The notes beneath the pieces are model-generated. The model did not search any database. It worked only from the letters and a program-made list of their open reading frames with translations, and had not been told where the DNA came from. Made by a program: the position numbers and the translations under genes. 64,000 nt of DNA from Pseudomonadota bacterium (GTDB taxonomy: Bacteria > Pseudomonadota > Alphaproteobacteria > UBA9655): contig JAFECQ010000017.1 of assembly GCA_018242065.1 (NCBI GenBank), positions 49,217 to 113,216 on the forward strand. The letters are read 5' to 3'. Below are positions 29,157 to 38,009 of the stretch, piece by piece. Within the stretch, counting starts at the first letter, position 1. Every line of letters begins with the position of its first letter.

Positions 29157-30107
29157 TTAATTTCCGGCGTCTTCTGCAGCTACTGCGACGAGCATAGGCC
29201 TTTTGTCCAGCGTAATTTCGGTTGACGTTACTGTTACAGAGACATCAGGAAATTCACTCTGAAGGAAGGCTTGGAGCCAGTTAAAAGATTCACCTTCGGG
29301 AGACGTATAATTAAATACATATTCATGAGATGTGTTTCCTCCATCAAATATGAGCTCCCCTGTAATAATTCGCTGAAGAGGGCATGATTCAGTGACAATA
29401 CCCGACCACCACAGACAAATTTCTTCGGCCGGAACATAGGTCGTGGAATAAAGACCGTCATCCCATGCTATTGCTTCTTGTCCCAAAGGTTTCCACTCGG
29501 CTAACCATGGGAGCATTCGCTCACTTTTCTTTTGGGCACACGTCAGTCTTGGGAGCGCTTTACTAAGAAAAGCTATAAAAGCAGGTGTCATCTTGGAGGT
29601 CATAACAGCGATATTATCTGTAAGTGAGGGTAACGTAACTTTCTGCCACTTTCCTTCTTTCAAATGTTCGGGCCATTGCCATGGAAGTTCTTTAAGAAAA
29701 CTTAGTTTACTGATAACAGGAATATCTTTAATCCCTTTCCATTCCGCATCATCAATGAAAATACCTGCTAAATTAACCTCCTCTAGAGCAGGAAGAGTAG
29801 ACAATGCGTTAACTAAATATTCAGGGACATCAGAATCAACATGAGGAAGGGAGTTTTTAAACTTAACAGTTTTTATTCCTTTTGCATACTTCTCTAAGAA
29901 CGCACCAAGGAGAGGGAGTTCTTCGTTACCGTTGATTGTCAGGCTTGCTGTCGGTTTAGATTTTTTAATTTTTATGGGTGGCTCAGAAGATCGTACGATA
30001 ACACGCCCTGTCTCTTCAAAAAATTCCACGATTGTATCGTCGGCATGAAGAACAGATTCTGTACAAAGGAGGATCGTAAGACTTAGTTTGATTATTTTCT
30101 TGAACAT
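29157..30107 (-). CDS. Secreted protein of unknown family, weakly leucine-rich-repeat-like
   Basis: 316 residues from ATG at 30107, preceded by AGGAG; an ATG four codons earlier lacks a site. The signal peptide MFKKIIKLSLTILLCTESV precedes LHA. Part of the mature protein has spacing like leucine-rich repeats (LVNALSTLPALEEVNLAGIF, then ISKLSFLKELPWQWPEHL), but too few clear repeats to be certain. The C-terminal part has scattered Trp (WLAEW, CLWWSGI) and a predicted beta-rich region. It does not carry the family module. It is divergent from glmM and upstream of the tandem paralogs. Confidence 0.55.
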   Translation of the reverse strand: MFKKIIKLSLTILLCTESVLHADDTIVEFFEETGRVIVRSSEPPIKIKKSKPTASLTINGNEELPLLGAFLEKYAKGIKTVKFKNSLPHVDSDVPEYLVNALSTLPALEEVNLAGIFIDDAEWKGIKDIPVISKLSFLKELPWQWPEHLKEGKWQKVTLPSLTDNIAVMTSKMTPAFIAFLSKALPRLTCAQKKSERMLPWLAEWKPLGQEAIAWDDGLYSTTYVPAEEICLWWSGIVTESCPLQRIITGELIFDGGNTSHEYVFNYTSPEGESFNWLQAFLQSEFPDVSVTVTSTEITLDKRPMLVAVAAEDAGN

Positions 30108-30282
30108 AAGGCTCCTCATTCTAATAAAAGTTAAAACGAACTGTAATAAAATGTTATTATACGTATCTTACAGATCTTTGTTATTCATCTATCGATGAAC
30201 AATTAAATATAAATGAGCTTTGCGTTATTCTGCAAGACGCGTTAATAAAAAAGTATAATTGAATGAAGGATGCTAAAATACG

Positions 30283-31629
30283 ATGCGGAAATTTTTTGGA
30301 ACAGATGGTATTCGTGGGCAAGCCAATAGTGAACCGCTTACGCCCCATACATTGACCCGTTTGGGGCAGGCGATAGGGCTTCATTTTATGCGGGGTGATC
30401 ATCACCATCGCGTTCTTATTGGAAAAGACACACGTCTTTCGGGATATATGGTTGAATCGGCACTTGCTGCGGGTTTTTCTTCTGTAGGGATGAGCGTGGC
30501 AACAGTTGGACCTCTTCCAACGCCGGCTGTTGCAATGTTGACCCGATCGATGCGGGCTGATTTGGGTGTGATGATCTCGGCCTCTCATAATCAATTTGCG
30601 GATAATGGCATTAAGCTTTTTGATCCTGATGGATTTAAGCTTTCCGATCAGGTAGAAAAAGAAATCGAAGCTCGTCTTGAGTCCTCTCTCTTTTTAGTCG
30701 GGCCTTCTCAGTTGGGGCAGATGGTGCATTTAGACGATGCTATTGGCCGATATATAGAATTTGTCAAAAATAGCTTGCCCCGACATGCTCATTTTGAAGG
30801 TTTGCGTGTTGTGGTTGATTGTGCCAATGGCGCTGCTTATAAAGTTGCACCCTTAATTCTTCGAGAGTTGGGAGCAACTGTTATTCCTCTGGCTACTTCT
30901 CCCAATGGTTTAAACATAAACGACGGGTGTGGTGCAACGGCTCCCCAATTGATGTGCGAAAAGGTAAAAGAAGAAAACGCCCATGTTGGTATCGCTTTTG
31001 ATGGAGATGCAGATCGTGTTGTTTTTGCAGACGAATGCGGTGGCTTGATTGATGGAGATCAAGTGATGGCTTTGATTGCCAGCGATTGGCATGAGAGAGG
31101 GATTTTGAAAGGCAATGGTCTTGTGGCAACCCATATGTCTAACTTAGGACTAGAACGTTATCTTGAAATACTCGGTATTTCTCTTGTTCGGGCCTCTATT
31201 GGTGATCGTTATGTAGCTGAGAAAATGCGAGACGAAGGCTATAATCTTGGAGGGGAATCCTCAGGTCACGTTATTTTTTCGGATTATGCCACATCGGGTG
31301 ATGGTCTTTTGACAGCTCTTCAAGTTCTGACTGTGTTGATGCGAAAGAAAAAACCCGCAAGTCAAGTTTTAAAGCTTTTTAAGCCTCTCCCTCAAATTCT
31401 TAAAAATGTTAAGTTGTCTCCAGATCTTCTTCAACTTCCAGAAGCGAGTGAAGTCATCGAAAAAGGGCGTCAAACACTTAATAATAAAGGCCGTCTCTTG
31501 ATACGTCCGTCTGGTACTGAACCTCTTATTCGAATTATGGCTGAAGGAGAAGAAGAAAGGGTCGCAAGAGAAGTTGTTGAATCAATCGCTAAAGCTCTTA
31601 TGATGCTCTCTCAAAGGGATGTGGCTTAA
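30283..31629 (+). CDS. glmM: Phosphoglucosamine mutase
   Basis: 448 residues (family about 445). It converts glucosamine 6-phosphate to glucosamine 1-phosphate for peptidoglycan and lipopolysaccharide. N-terminus [15 protein letters not shown]; phosphoserine loop [13 protein letters not shown] with S101; metal site AFDGDADRV; sugar loop GGESSGHV; phosphate loop [10 protein letters not shown]. All active-site elements are intact. The 160-bp upstream gap is shared with a divergent secreted-protein gene. Confidence 0.97.
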   Translation: MRKFFGTDGIRGQANSEPLTPHTLTRLGQAIGLHFMRGDHHHRVLIGKDTRLSGYMVESALAAGFSSVGMSVATVGPLPTPAVAMLTRSMRADLGVMISASHNQFADNGIKLFDPDGFKLSDQVEKEIEARLESSLFLVGPSQLGQMVHLDDAIGRYIEFVKNSLPRHAHFEGLRVVVDCANGAAYKVAPLILRELGATVIPLATSPNGLNINDGCGATAPQLMCEKVKEENAHVGIAFDGDADRVVFADECGGLIDGDQVMALIASDWHERGILKGNGLVATHMSNLGLERYLEILGISLVRASIGDRYVAEKMRDEGYNLGGESSGHVIFSDYATSGDGLLTALQVLTVLMRKKKPASQVLKLFKPLPQILKNVKLSPDLLQLPEASEVIEKGRQTLNNKGRLLIRPSGTEPLIRIMAEGEEERVAREVVESIAKALMMLSQRDVA

Positions 31630-31691
31630 GCTTTCCTTTACCTTTATAAGGCAAAATTAAGTGAGGACATTACGAGATAAGTACCCTTCAG

Positions 31692-32846
31692 ATGAAAGAA
31701 CAACTATTAATTACGATTATTGTTTGTTTCATCTCCTTTGTCGATTTCATAGGGGGGACAATATATATTTCTGCTCTTCCTGAGTTAAGTATCATTTTTC
31801 AGGCATCTTCTTCGCTTATTAAGTTTAGTATCACAGCTTATTTCTTTGGGCTGGTTGTAGGTACGATTCTTTCTGGGTTCCTTTCCGAAGCCTATGGGCG
31901 CAAGCATGTTCTTATCTCATTCATACTGTTAGGGGCTTTATCAGGTTTATTCTGTGCTTTTTCTCAGTCAATTTCACAATTTTTAGTGGGGCGATTCTTA
32001 CAAGGAATGGGTCAAGCAGGGGGGCCGATTCTTGTTATGAGCTTTGTAGCAGATCACTTTAAGGGGGACGCTTATAAAAGAATGGTGTCTCTTCTTCTTG
32101 TTATGGTCTCATTCGGGCCCGGAATAGCTCCTGTTATTGGGAGTATTATCCTACACTTTTTTGATTGGCGTGCTATATTTTATTTTCTTTCCTTTCTAGA
32201 TTTCCTTTCTTTCATCTTTTTATTTTTTATAAATATTGAACCCGTAATTGTGCGACGAAAAGTTAAAGAAACCTTGAAAGAGTATATGTTTTTTTTTCGA
32301 CATCCTTTGTTTCGATATTACTCCCTTATGATAGGGAGCCTTTATGGTTGCCTTTATGCTTTCTTGGTTTTGTGTCCTTTTGTTTTTCGTATTCATTATG
32401 GTTGGAAAGTTATAGATTTTACGTGGATTGGATTGGCCATCGCTTTTTCAGATAGCTTAGGATCATATTTTGAAAAAGTACTCACCGAAAGAATGTCGAG
32501 TCAAAATGTTCTCTTCACGTCTTTGGTCCTGACGATAGTTTTCTTTCTCGCCCTGTTATTAATCGGAGTACCAGTGGAAGGTCAATGGGTTGTAGCCATT
32601 GTTACTCTTTTTATGTTTGGAAATCATATTTTTTCAACGTGCTTAACTTCAGATGCATTGAAATTAGGAGCTGAATATTCAAATATGGCTTCCTCTCTTA
32701 TCTCTTTCTCTAAAGTGGGTGTTTCCTTGATTGTGCTTGTTTTAATTCCTTTTATACCCTCAACACTTACTATGATAAAACTTACATTCTTTATAGCCCT
32801 GTTGATTTGCACCTTGGGATATATGAAAATTAGAAAAAGTTCCTAA
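31692..32846 (+). CDS. MFS transporter, Bcr/CflA-like drug:proton antiporter group
   Basis: 384 residues with about 12 hydrophobic segments. The conserved loop between helices 2 and 3 is seen as GFLSEAYGRKHVL, and helix 5 carries a motif C-like GPGIAPVIGSII, both typical of the 12-helix DHA1 antiporters. Substrate cannot be predicted. It follows glmM by 62 bp and overlaps the end of gpt on the opposite strand by 4 bp. Confidence 0.85.
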   Translation: MKEQLLITIIVCFISFVDFIGGTIYISALPELSIIFQASSSLIKFSITAYFFGLVVGTILSGFLSEAYGRKHVLISFILLGALSGLFCAFSQSISQFLVGRFLQGMGQAGGPILVMSFVADHFKGDAYKRMVSLLLVMVSFGPGIAPVIGSIILHFFDWRAIFYFLSFLDFLSFIFLFFINIEPVIVRRKVKETLKEYMFFFRHPLFRYYSLMIGSLYGCLYAFLVLCPFVFRIHYGWKVIDFTWIGLAIAFSDSLGSYFEKVLTERMSSQNVLFTSLVLTIVFFLALLLIGVPVEGQWVVAIVTLFMFGNHIFSTCLTSDALKLGAEYSNMASSLISFSKVGVSLIVLVLIPFIPSTLTMIKLTFFIALLICTLGYMKIRKSS

Positions 32847-33283
32847 ACTTCTTCCTCCCACGGAAAAACAATCCATGTATCCTGGCTGACTTCTGTCATA
32901 AATGTGTCAACATGATCTTTGCCGGATGGTTTAGCATAAATGGCAGCAATATGAGCTTTGGGAAGCATGGTTCGAACAATTTTTGCGGTTGTGCCTGTAT
33001 CCACTAAGTCGTCAATAATAAGCCAACCTGATCCTTGATTATCAATTTGGCATGATTTGATAACAAGCGGGTCAATTTGCTTGTCACTTTCATCATAGCT
33101 AACAATGCTAATTGTATCTATTTTTCGAATACCTAACTCTCGAGCAACAATTGCGGCAGGGACTAACCCTCCTCGGGTAATGGCTACCATACCATTCCAA
33201 GTAACTCCTTCGTTGAGACGCCAGGCAAGTGCTTGAGCGTTACGATAAAATTCTTGCCAGTTAACAGGATAACGATGGGTCAT
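32843..33283 (-). CDS. gpt: Xanthine (guanine) phosphoribosyltransferase
   Basis: 146 residues from ATG at 33283 (E. coli Gpt has 152). The start is chosen because GGAG lies 8 bp upstream and MTHRYPVNWQEFYRNAQALA aligns with the family N-terminus; an ATG at 33295 adds only four residues. The PRPP-binding loop is IIDDLVDTGTTAK. It salvages xanthine and guanine to nucleotides, which makes sense for an organism using host purines. It lies 19 bp after the DedA gene on the same strand. Confidence 0.92.
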   Translation of the reverse strand: MTHRYPVNWQEFYRNAQALAWRLNEGVTWNGMVAITRGGLVPAAIVARELGIRKIDTISIVSYDESDKQIDPLVIKSCQIDNQGSGWLIIDDLVDTGTTAKIVRTMLPKAHIAAIYAKPSGKDHVDTFMTEVSQDTWIVFPWEEEV

Positions 33284-33302
33284 TCCTAGCTCCATTTAGT
33301 TT

Positions 33303-33845
33303 TTAAGCTCTTCGTTTACGAAATTTATAAAGACAGTACCCAATTCCTCCGCCAACAAGAGCAACTCCTAAAAGGACTTTAGGCAAGAGATGAAGTTCAT
33401 CCATAATAAGATGAGCAAAATAATAAGCAGCGACACAACTTCCAACGGACCAAATCAGAGCAGCGATAAAATTTAAAATAGTGAAACGTATAAATTCAAC
33501 TCCACTGCTTCCAATGATAAGAGGGCTGATGATACGTATACCGTAAATAAAACGAAAGCTTAAGAGATAGAGGGTATCATATTTTTTGAGCAGCTTAAAA
33601 GCATGGTCAGCTTTTGGTTGAATGGAAGGAAATTTATTAATAACGCGAGGACCATAATGTCGTCCTATATGATAAAGAACTTGGTCAGCAAAGAGAGTTC
33701 CGAGAAAAGCAATTACGATAATTTTTGCCAAAGACAAGTAACCTTCGTGGGCTAGAAAACCAGCCACAAAGATAACGGACTCTCCTTCAACTAAAGATCC
33801 CAAGAAAACAGCAAAATAACCCCACGTTTCAATAAACTCTTGCAA
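33303..33845 (-). CDS. DedA-family inner-membrane protein
   Basis: 180 residues. Re-entrant and membrane segments of the DedA/SNARE-associated domain are visible: GSLVEGESVIFVAGFLAHEG at the N-terminus, and the central FRFIYGIRIISPLIIGSSG, with the conserved F-x-R/R-x-x pattern. DedA proteins act in lipid scrambling and membrane homeostasis; undecaprenyl phosphate recycling has been shown for some. Four hydrophobic segments. It is upstream of gpt, probably co-transcribed. Confidence 0.88.
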   Translation of the reverse strand: MQEFIETWGYFAVFLGSLVEGESVIFVAGFLAHEGYLSLAKIIVIAFLGTLFADQVLYHIGRHYGPRVINKFPSIQPKADHAFKLLKKYDTLYLLSFRFIYGIRIISPLIIGSSGVEFIRFTILNFIAALIWSVGSCVAAYYFAHLIMDELHLLPKVLLGVALVGGGIGYCLYKFRKRRA

Positions 33846-33899
33846 AGCACAATTCTCATTTAATTATAAAGGATGTACTATACGGTAGACTCACAAAAA

Positions 33900-33950
33900 A
33901 AGCAAAAAAAATACCTTGTAAGGCTAATATGTATTTGCCTTACAAGGCGA
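33900..33950 (-). terminator. Terminator of the Cys-rich protein gene
   Basis: On the minus strand GCCTTACAAGG... pairs with CCTTGTAAGGC across a 12-base loop, followed by a T-rich stretch (TATTTTTTTTGC). It lies 25 bp beyond the stop codon at 33975. Confidence 0.85.
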
Positions 33951-33974
33951 AGTGTTAAGAATCAGTAGATAGAA

Positions 33975-34325
33975 TCAACCGCAAACTTTTTTTGTATTGT
34001 CACACTTTTCACAATCAGCTTGGCATTGACGACAAGCTTCAGCGCATTTTTTCGCTGCTGCTGCGCAAGCTTTGGCATACTCGTGATCAATTTTCTCGCA
34101 CTTACGAGCACAATCCTCGCAATAATTAGCGCAAAGTTCATAAAGATCGCTGCAACAGAGTCCTTTTGCAGTTAATCGACCGACAAGGGCACAAATATCA
34201 GCACATGTGGTCGCTAGATCATGAGCAGAGGTACACTCTTTTGAAGTTTTATAACCCTCGCAAGCACAACGTTCGCAAGCTTTGACACACTCAAAACAGG
34301 CGTCAATACAATTTTTATATATCAT
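33975..34325 (-). CDS. Four-helix copper-storage-like Cys-rich protein (DUF326/Csp)
   Basis: 116 residues, 22 of them cysteine, mostly in CxxxC or CxxC spacing along predicted helices (CIDACFECVKACERC, CANYCEDCARKC, CAEACRQCQADCEKC). This is the layout of Csp copper-storage proteins and DUF326. There is no signal peptide, so it would be the cytosolic (Csp3-like) type. ATG at 34325 has AAGGGAG upstream; the longer frame to 34391 adds a Lys/Arg-rich stretch with no site. It stands alone with its own terminator; no copper ATPase or CsoR lies nearby. Copper poisoning by a host phagosome would be a plausible reason to keep it. Confidence 0.85.
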   Translation of the reverse strand: MIYKNCIDACFECVKACERCACEGYKTSKECTSAHDLATTCADICALVGRLTAKGLCCSDLYELCANYCEDCARKCEKIDHEYAKACAAAAKKCAEACRQCQADCEKCDNTKKVCG

Positions 34326-34447
34326 TTTATTCTCCCTTATTCTTATTGATCTCACCGAAAGATGGGATTTCACGCAAAGCTTACGACGCAAAAGGTTAAC
34401 AAATAGTTAATTGTATGGTTAACCGTGGGGAAAAAAGTTTAAAATGT

Positions 34448-36265
34448 TTAGGAAGTAAGGGGAGGTGCAATTGAAAACTTAACCCAAAATGTAGTTCCTC
34501 CTTTGTCAGAACATCTATACCCAATCTTTCCTCCCATTGCTGTTGTAATTTTTTTTGCGATGTAAAGCCCCAGACCTGCTCGTTCTTCAGGTTGTCCAGG
34601 TACTTTAAAATGCTTTTTAAAAATGTTTTGACGATAGTCAGGAGGAATAGATGGTCCCTTGTTGTTCACCGAGAATTCTATAAATTTGTTTTTCTCGGTG
34701 AGGTTAATTTTTATAATTGTTCCGACATGAGCATAATGAAGAGCATTATGAAGTAGGTTACTGACGACTGTTTTGATTTCATCTGGGTTAGCTTTGATTT
34801 TGCTCAAATAGGGAGGTTCTTCAAAGTGAAAAAAGACACCTTTTTGATCAGCCTCAAATTGTAGAGAAGAGATCTGCTTTTGAACAATTGTATTTAAATC
34901 GACCTCCTCTTCTAAGAGAGGTTGGATTTTTTTATCTGCTTTTGAAAGGCTTAATAAGGCTTGGCACAATTTTTCCATATGATTGCATTTATCGCGTGCT
35001 GCAAAAAGAAGTTCATGTTGTTTCAGTGTGAGAGGGCCTACAGTTTCTTCAATACAAAGATGAAGTGCCATATGAATTTCAATCAGTAAGGATTGAAATT
35101 CATGAGCGAGTTTTTCATAAATATCTGCATTACTTACTGTAGTAAGAGGCTTACGCATAAGATCTTGAAGAATGATAGCAACTGCTTCAACTGCATTTCC
35201 GCCATTCTTTGCGTCTTTTTTGATAGGGTACCCCCAAGGTAAGAACAAAGTTTTTTTACCCTCTTTATCGATAGAGAGCGTGTCTTCATTTTTTGTTGGA
35301 TGATAGGGTTCTTTTTCCATCATGACCGTATTTAACACTCTAAGTAATATTTCTTTCCAGGTATCTTCTACATGAAACAATGAGGGCATTTTTTTTAAAT
35401 CACTCGAGACCTTGAGAAGGTGACGTGCTGGTTTATTGATATAAATAAAATTAGAGATAGAATCTAAAAGAAGAATGGGTTCAGGTAAGGCATCTACAGC
35501 CGCCTTTAAAATTTGATACTCTTTAATAACTTTCTTTAATGAATCTTCATGATAGTCCTGTAGTCGACTTGTCATAAGATTAAATTCGTTTGTTAATTTT
35601 TCGATTTCTTCTGAGCCTTTTATGTTTAAAAATATGGTTTTCTCCTCTCGTCCTGCCTGACTCATGATTTCAGCCATTGCGTTCAAAGGATTTAAGAAAA
35701 GGCCAGTAAAAAACCACGACATCGAAAATCCAAAAACGAGGCTTACAATTGAGCCAAAAGTTATAAAAAATAGAAAATTGGAAATGAATGTAGATAGGTT
35801 TTCTTTTGTACGAATTAATCCATCTTGATTGAGTCTTGTAATAGTGTCTGTCGTGGCTTTAATTTCATTATAAAGCTTATTTGATGGAGAAGGAGAAAGG
35901 GGTGAGTGTATTGTTTTTTTATATTCTTCCCATTGTGTTTGCAGCACCCTCGTCTCTTCTTTTTCTCCCGTTTCCTTAATATTTTCCTCTTGAGAAACTA
36001 AGTGTCGTTCGATCATATTTTCTAAAAAGTTTGTTTTTGAGGCGAGCTCTGGAGTTACTTGAGCTTGGCTTGCATAAAGATTATTGAGGTCTTCAAGATA
36101 TCTATCAATTTTTTGCATCGCAATGATGCTTTTAAAATTCTGTGTTAAAATAACATCAGCCTTTTCTTTAATTAGGCTGGTTATGAGGATAAAAAAAGTC
36201 GTTATTAAGCAGATAATAATAGCTGTTGGCAATTGAGCAAAGAGAATTTGGGTTCTCATCTTCAT
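34448..36265 (-). CDS. Sensor histidine kinase linked to the kdp operon
   Basis: 605 residues: membrane segment about 13-33, an extracytoplasmic helical region to about 162, second segment 163-190, HAMP-like stretch (191-240), PAS domain (about 250-370, VDALPEPILLLDSISNFIYI), dimerisation helix with H388 in LAHEFQSLL, and an ATPase domain with N box VVSNLLHNALHYA and G box AGLGLYIAKK. The G1 box reads VNNKGPSIP where most kinases have D-x-G-x-G, so activity may be altered. Its start overlaps the kdpD stop by 4 bases. It is not the KdpD transmitter half, because it has its own sensor region. No response regulator (KdpE) is next to it. Confidence 0.85.
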   Translation of the reverse strand: MKMRTQILFAQLPTAIIICLITTFFILITSLIKEKADVILTQNFKSIIAMQKIDRYLEDLNNLYASQAQVTPELASKTNFLENMIERHLVSQEENIKETGEKEETRVLQTQWEEYKKTIHSPLSPSPSNKLYNEIKATTDTITRLNQDGLIRTKENLSTFISNFLFFITFGSIVSLVFGFSMSWFFTGLFLNPLNAMAEIMSQAGREEKTIFLNIKGSEEIEKLTNEFNLMTSRLQDYHEDSLKKVIKEYQILKAAVDALPEPILLLDSISNFIYINKPARHLLKVSSDLKKMPSLFHVEDTWKEILLRVLNTVMMEKEPYHPTKNEDTLSIDKEGKKTLFLPWGYPIKKDAKNGGNAVEAVAIILQDLMRKPLTTVSNADIYEKLAHEFQSLLIEIHMALHLCIEETVGPLTLKQHELLFAARDKCNHMEKLCQALLSLSKADKKIQPLLEEEVDLNTIVQKQISSLQFEADQKGVFFHFEEPPYLSKIKANPDEIKTVVSNLLHNALHYAHVGTIIKINLTEKNKFIEFSVNNKGPSIPPDYRQNIFKKHFKVPGQPEERAGLGLYIAKKITTAMGGKIGYRCSDKGGTTFWVKFSIAPPLTS

Positions 36266-37425
36266 GGAAGGTCTTTCCCTTCAGCTCTATGATGACTCAT
36301 AACATATAAGTCAAAATTCTCAGATTTCCTCAGCAGCAAATGCACCGTATCAAAGCCTAAAGCATCTCTCCACCAGGTTTGTCTGCTGCGTCCAATGATC
36401 ATCTGTGAGATGGCTTGCTTTTCAGCGAAATCAAGCCATGCACGAACGCGATCCTCGGTCTTAAGGTGAACGACATGTGCTCCTAAGTCTTTTGCAAATT
36501 GGATGTCTGAGAATAAGAAGCGTTGCTTTTCAAGATCAATTTTTTCCGGATTGTCTTCGGGGGTTTCTGCATAAACCACAAACCATTCTTTGCTGAGCCT
36601 GCCAGCAAGGCGGGCTGCCTTTTTTAAGAGAACTCTTTGACTCCACCTTTCAGGAAGGAAACAGACCATAATTTGATGGCTCGCAAAGATTGCTTCTTTG
36701 AGAGGTAATAACTTATGGTGAGTTGGCTGAGTTGCTTGTTCAATTGCTTCTGCGACCTCTCTGAGGGCAATTTCTCTTAGTTTTGAGAGATTTTCTTCTT
36801 TAAAAAAGTTCTTTAAGGCGATGGGTATTTTTTCAGGACTGTAAATTTGTCCAGTTTGTAGTCTTTCAATAATATCTTCAACACCGAGATCGACATTGAT
36901 GACTTGATCTGCATGTTTAAGAAAGCTATCTGGGATAGTTTCATAAATCGTTACAGTTGTGAACTTTTTGACAATATCACTTAAGCTTTCTAGATGTTGG
37001 ATGTTAAAAGCACATATAACGTTAATTCCAGCTTTTAAAAGTTCAATAATATCTTGATATCGCTTTGGGTTTCTACAAAGTGGAGCATTCGTATGGGCGA
37101 CTTCATCAACAATTGCAATCTGCGGTTTACGTTTTAAAATGGCATCGAGATCCATTTCTTCCAGAATCACACCTTTATATTCGTATTGCTTCCTTGGGAC
37201 AATTTCTAATCCTTTAAGCAGCTTTTCCAGCTTCTTGCGTCCGTGGGTTTCAATGTAACCAAGAACGATATCCGCACCTTGGTCTTTTAAGGAGTGCGCT
37301 TCCTCAAGCATTCGGTATGTTTTCCCAACCCCTGCAACAGGCCCTGTATAAACTTTAAGTCGCCCTCGATTTGCCTTTTGAAGGAGAGAAAAAAAATCTT
37401 CATGATCAATGGAGGAAGTTATCAT
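36262..37425 (-). CDS. kdpD: KdpD N-terminal sensor half without kinase domain
   Basis: 387 residues that match only the first part of KdpD: the KdpD domain (about 20-235) with a Walker A-like GPVAGVGKT (28-36), DEVAHTNAP, and NIQHLESLSDIVK, followed by a universal-stress-protein domain (about 245-370). The four membrane helices, GAF domain and histidine kinase of full KdpD (about 890 residues) are missing. Shortened KdpD proteins exist in some lineages, so this may be functional rather than broken. ATGA overlaps with kdpC upstream and the histidine kinase downstream indicate a coupled operon. Confidence 0.9.
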   Translation of the reverse strand: MITSSIDHEDFFSLLQKANRGRLKVYTGPVAGVGKTYRMLEEAHSLKDQGADIVLGYIETHGRKKLEKLLKGLEIVPRKQYEYKGVILEEMDLDAILKRKPQIAIVDEVAHTNAPLCRNPKRYQDIIELLKAGINVICAFNIQHLESLSDIVKKFTTVTIYETIPDSFLKHADQVINVDLGVEDIIERLQTGQIYSPEKIPIALKNFFKEENLSKLREIALREVAEAIEQATQPTHHKLLPLKEAIFASHQIMVCFLPERWSQRVLLKKAARLAGRLSKEWFVVYAETPEDNPEKIDLEKQRFLFSDIQFAKDLGAHVVHLKTEDRVRAWLDFAEKQAISQMIIGRSRQTWWRDALGFDTVHLLLRKSENFDLYVMSHHRAEGKDLP

Positions 37426-38009
37426 GGCGATACCGCTGGAGGACCAAAAAATTGATCCAAACTAAGATTCAGTTTTAAAACGTTAATTCTTGGCTCTCCC
37501 CAAATGTGAAATTGAGGGGGTTCAGTAAGATTATCGACAAGCGTTAAAATTCGCCTTAAAGATACACCACGTTGAGCTGCTATTCGCATAGCTTGCCACT
37601 TAGCTGCTCGAGGCGTTATATGAGGATCAAGCCCACTTCCAGAAGCCGTTAGCAAATCGATAGGAATGAGCTCTGGATTGTCTTTCTTAATTTCTTGAAT
37701 TCTCTCCTCAACGCGCTTTACGAGGACTTTAGATGTAGGACCTAAGTTAGAGCCTCCCGAAGCAGCACCATCATATCCATTGCCAGCTGCTGAAGGACGT
37801 GGAAAAAAATAGGATGGTTTTTTAAAGTTTTGGCCGATAAGTTCTGAGCCAATGACTTTTTGTCGTTCATCATAAATGAGACTTCCTTGAGACTTTTTAG
37901 GGAACAAAAAAGATGAAATCCCCGTGACAAGAAGAGGATAGATGAGCCCTGTTAAAAAGAGAGTTAGGAACGAAAGCTTAACGGCAATTATAATTTCTTT
38001 TTTGATCAT
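37422..38009 (-). CDS. kdpC: Potassium-transporting ATPase KdpC subunit
   Basis: 195 residues. One N-terminal membrane helix (about 10-33) and a soluble domain with FFPRPSAAGNGYDGAASGGS, the signature region of KdpC, and SGLDPHITPRAA. KdpC stabilises the KdpAB complex. Start and stop both overlap their neighbours by 4 bases. Confidence 0.95.
   Translation of the reverse strand: MIKKEIIIAVKLSFLTLFLTGLIYPLLVTGISSFLFPKKSQGSLIYDERQKVIGSELIGQNFKKPSYFFPRPSAAGNGYDGAASGGSNLGPTSKVLVKRVEERIQEIKKDNPELIPIDLLTASGSGLDPHITPRAAKWQAMRIAAQRGVSLRRILTLVDNLTEPPQFHIWGEPRINVLKLNLSLDQFFGPPAVSP

Noticed and set aside
30181..30594. Minus-strand frame opposite glmM start
   Set aside because: His/Arg/Ser-rich shadow translation with no start signal; lies across the glmM promoter.
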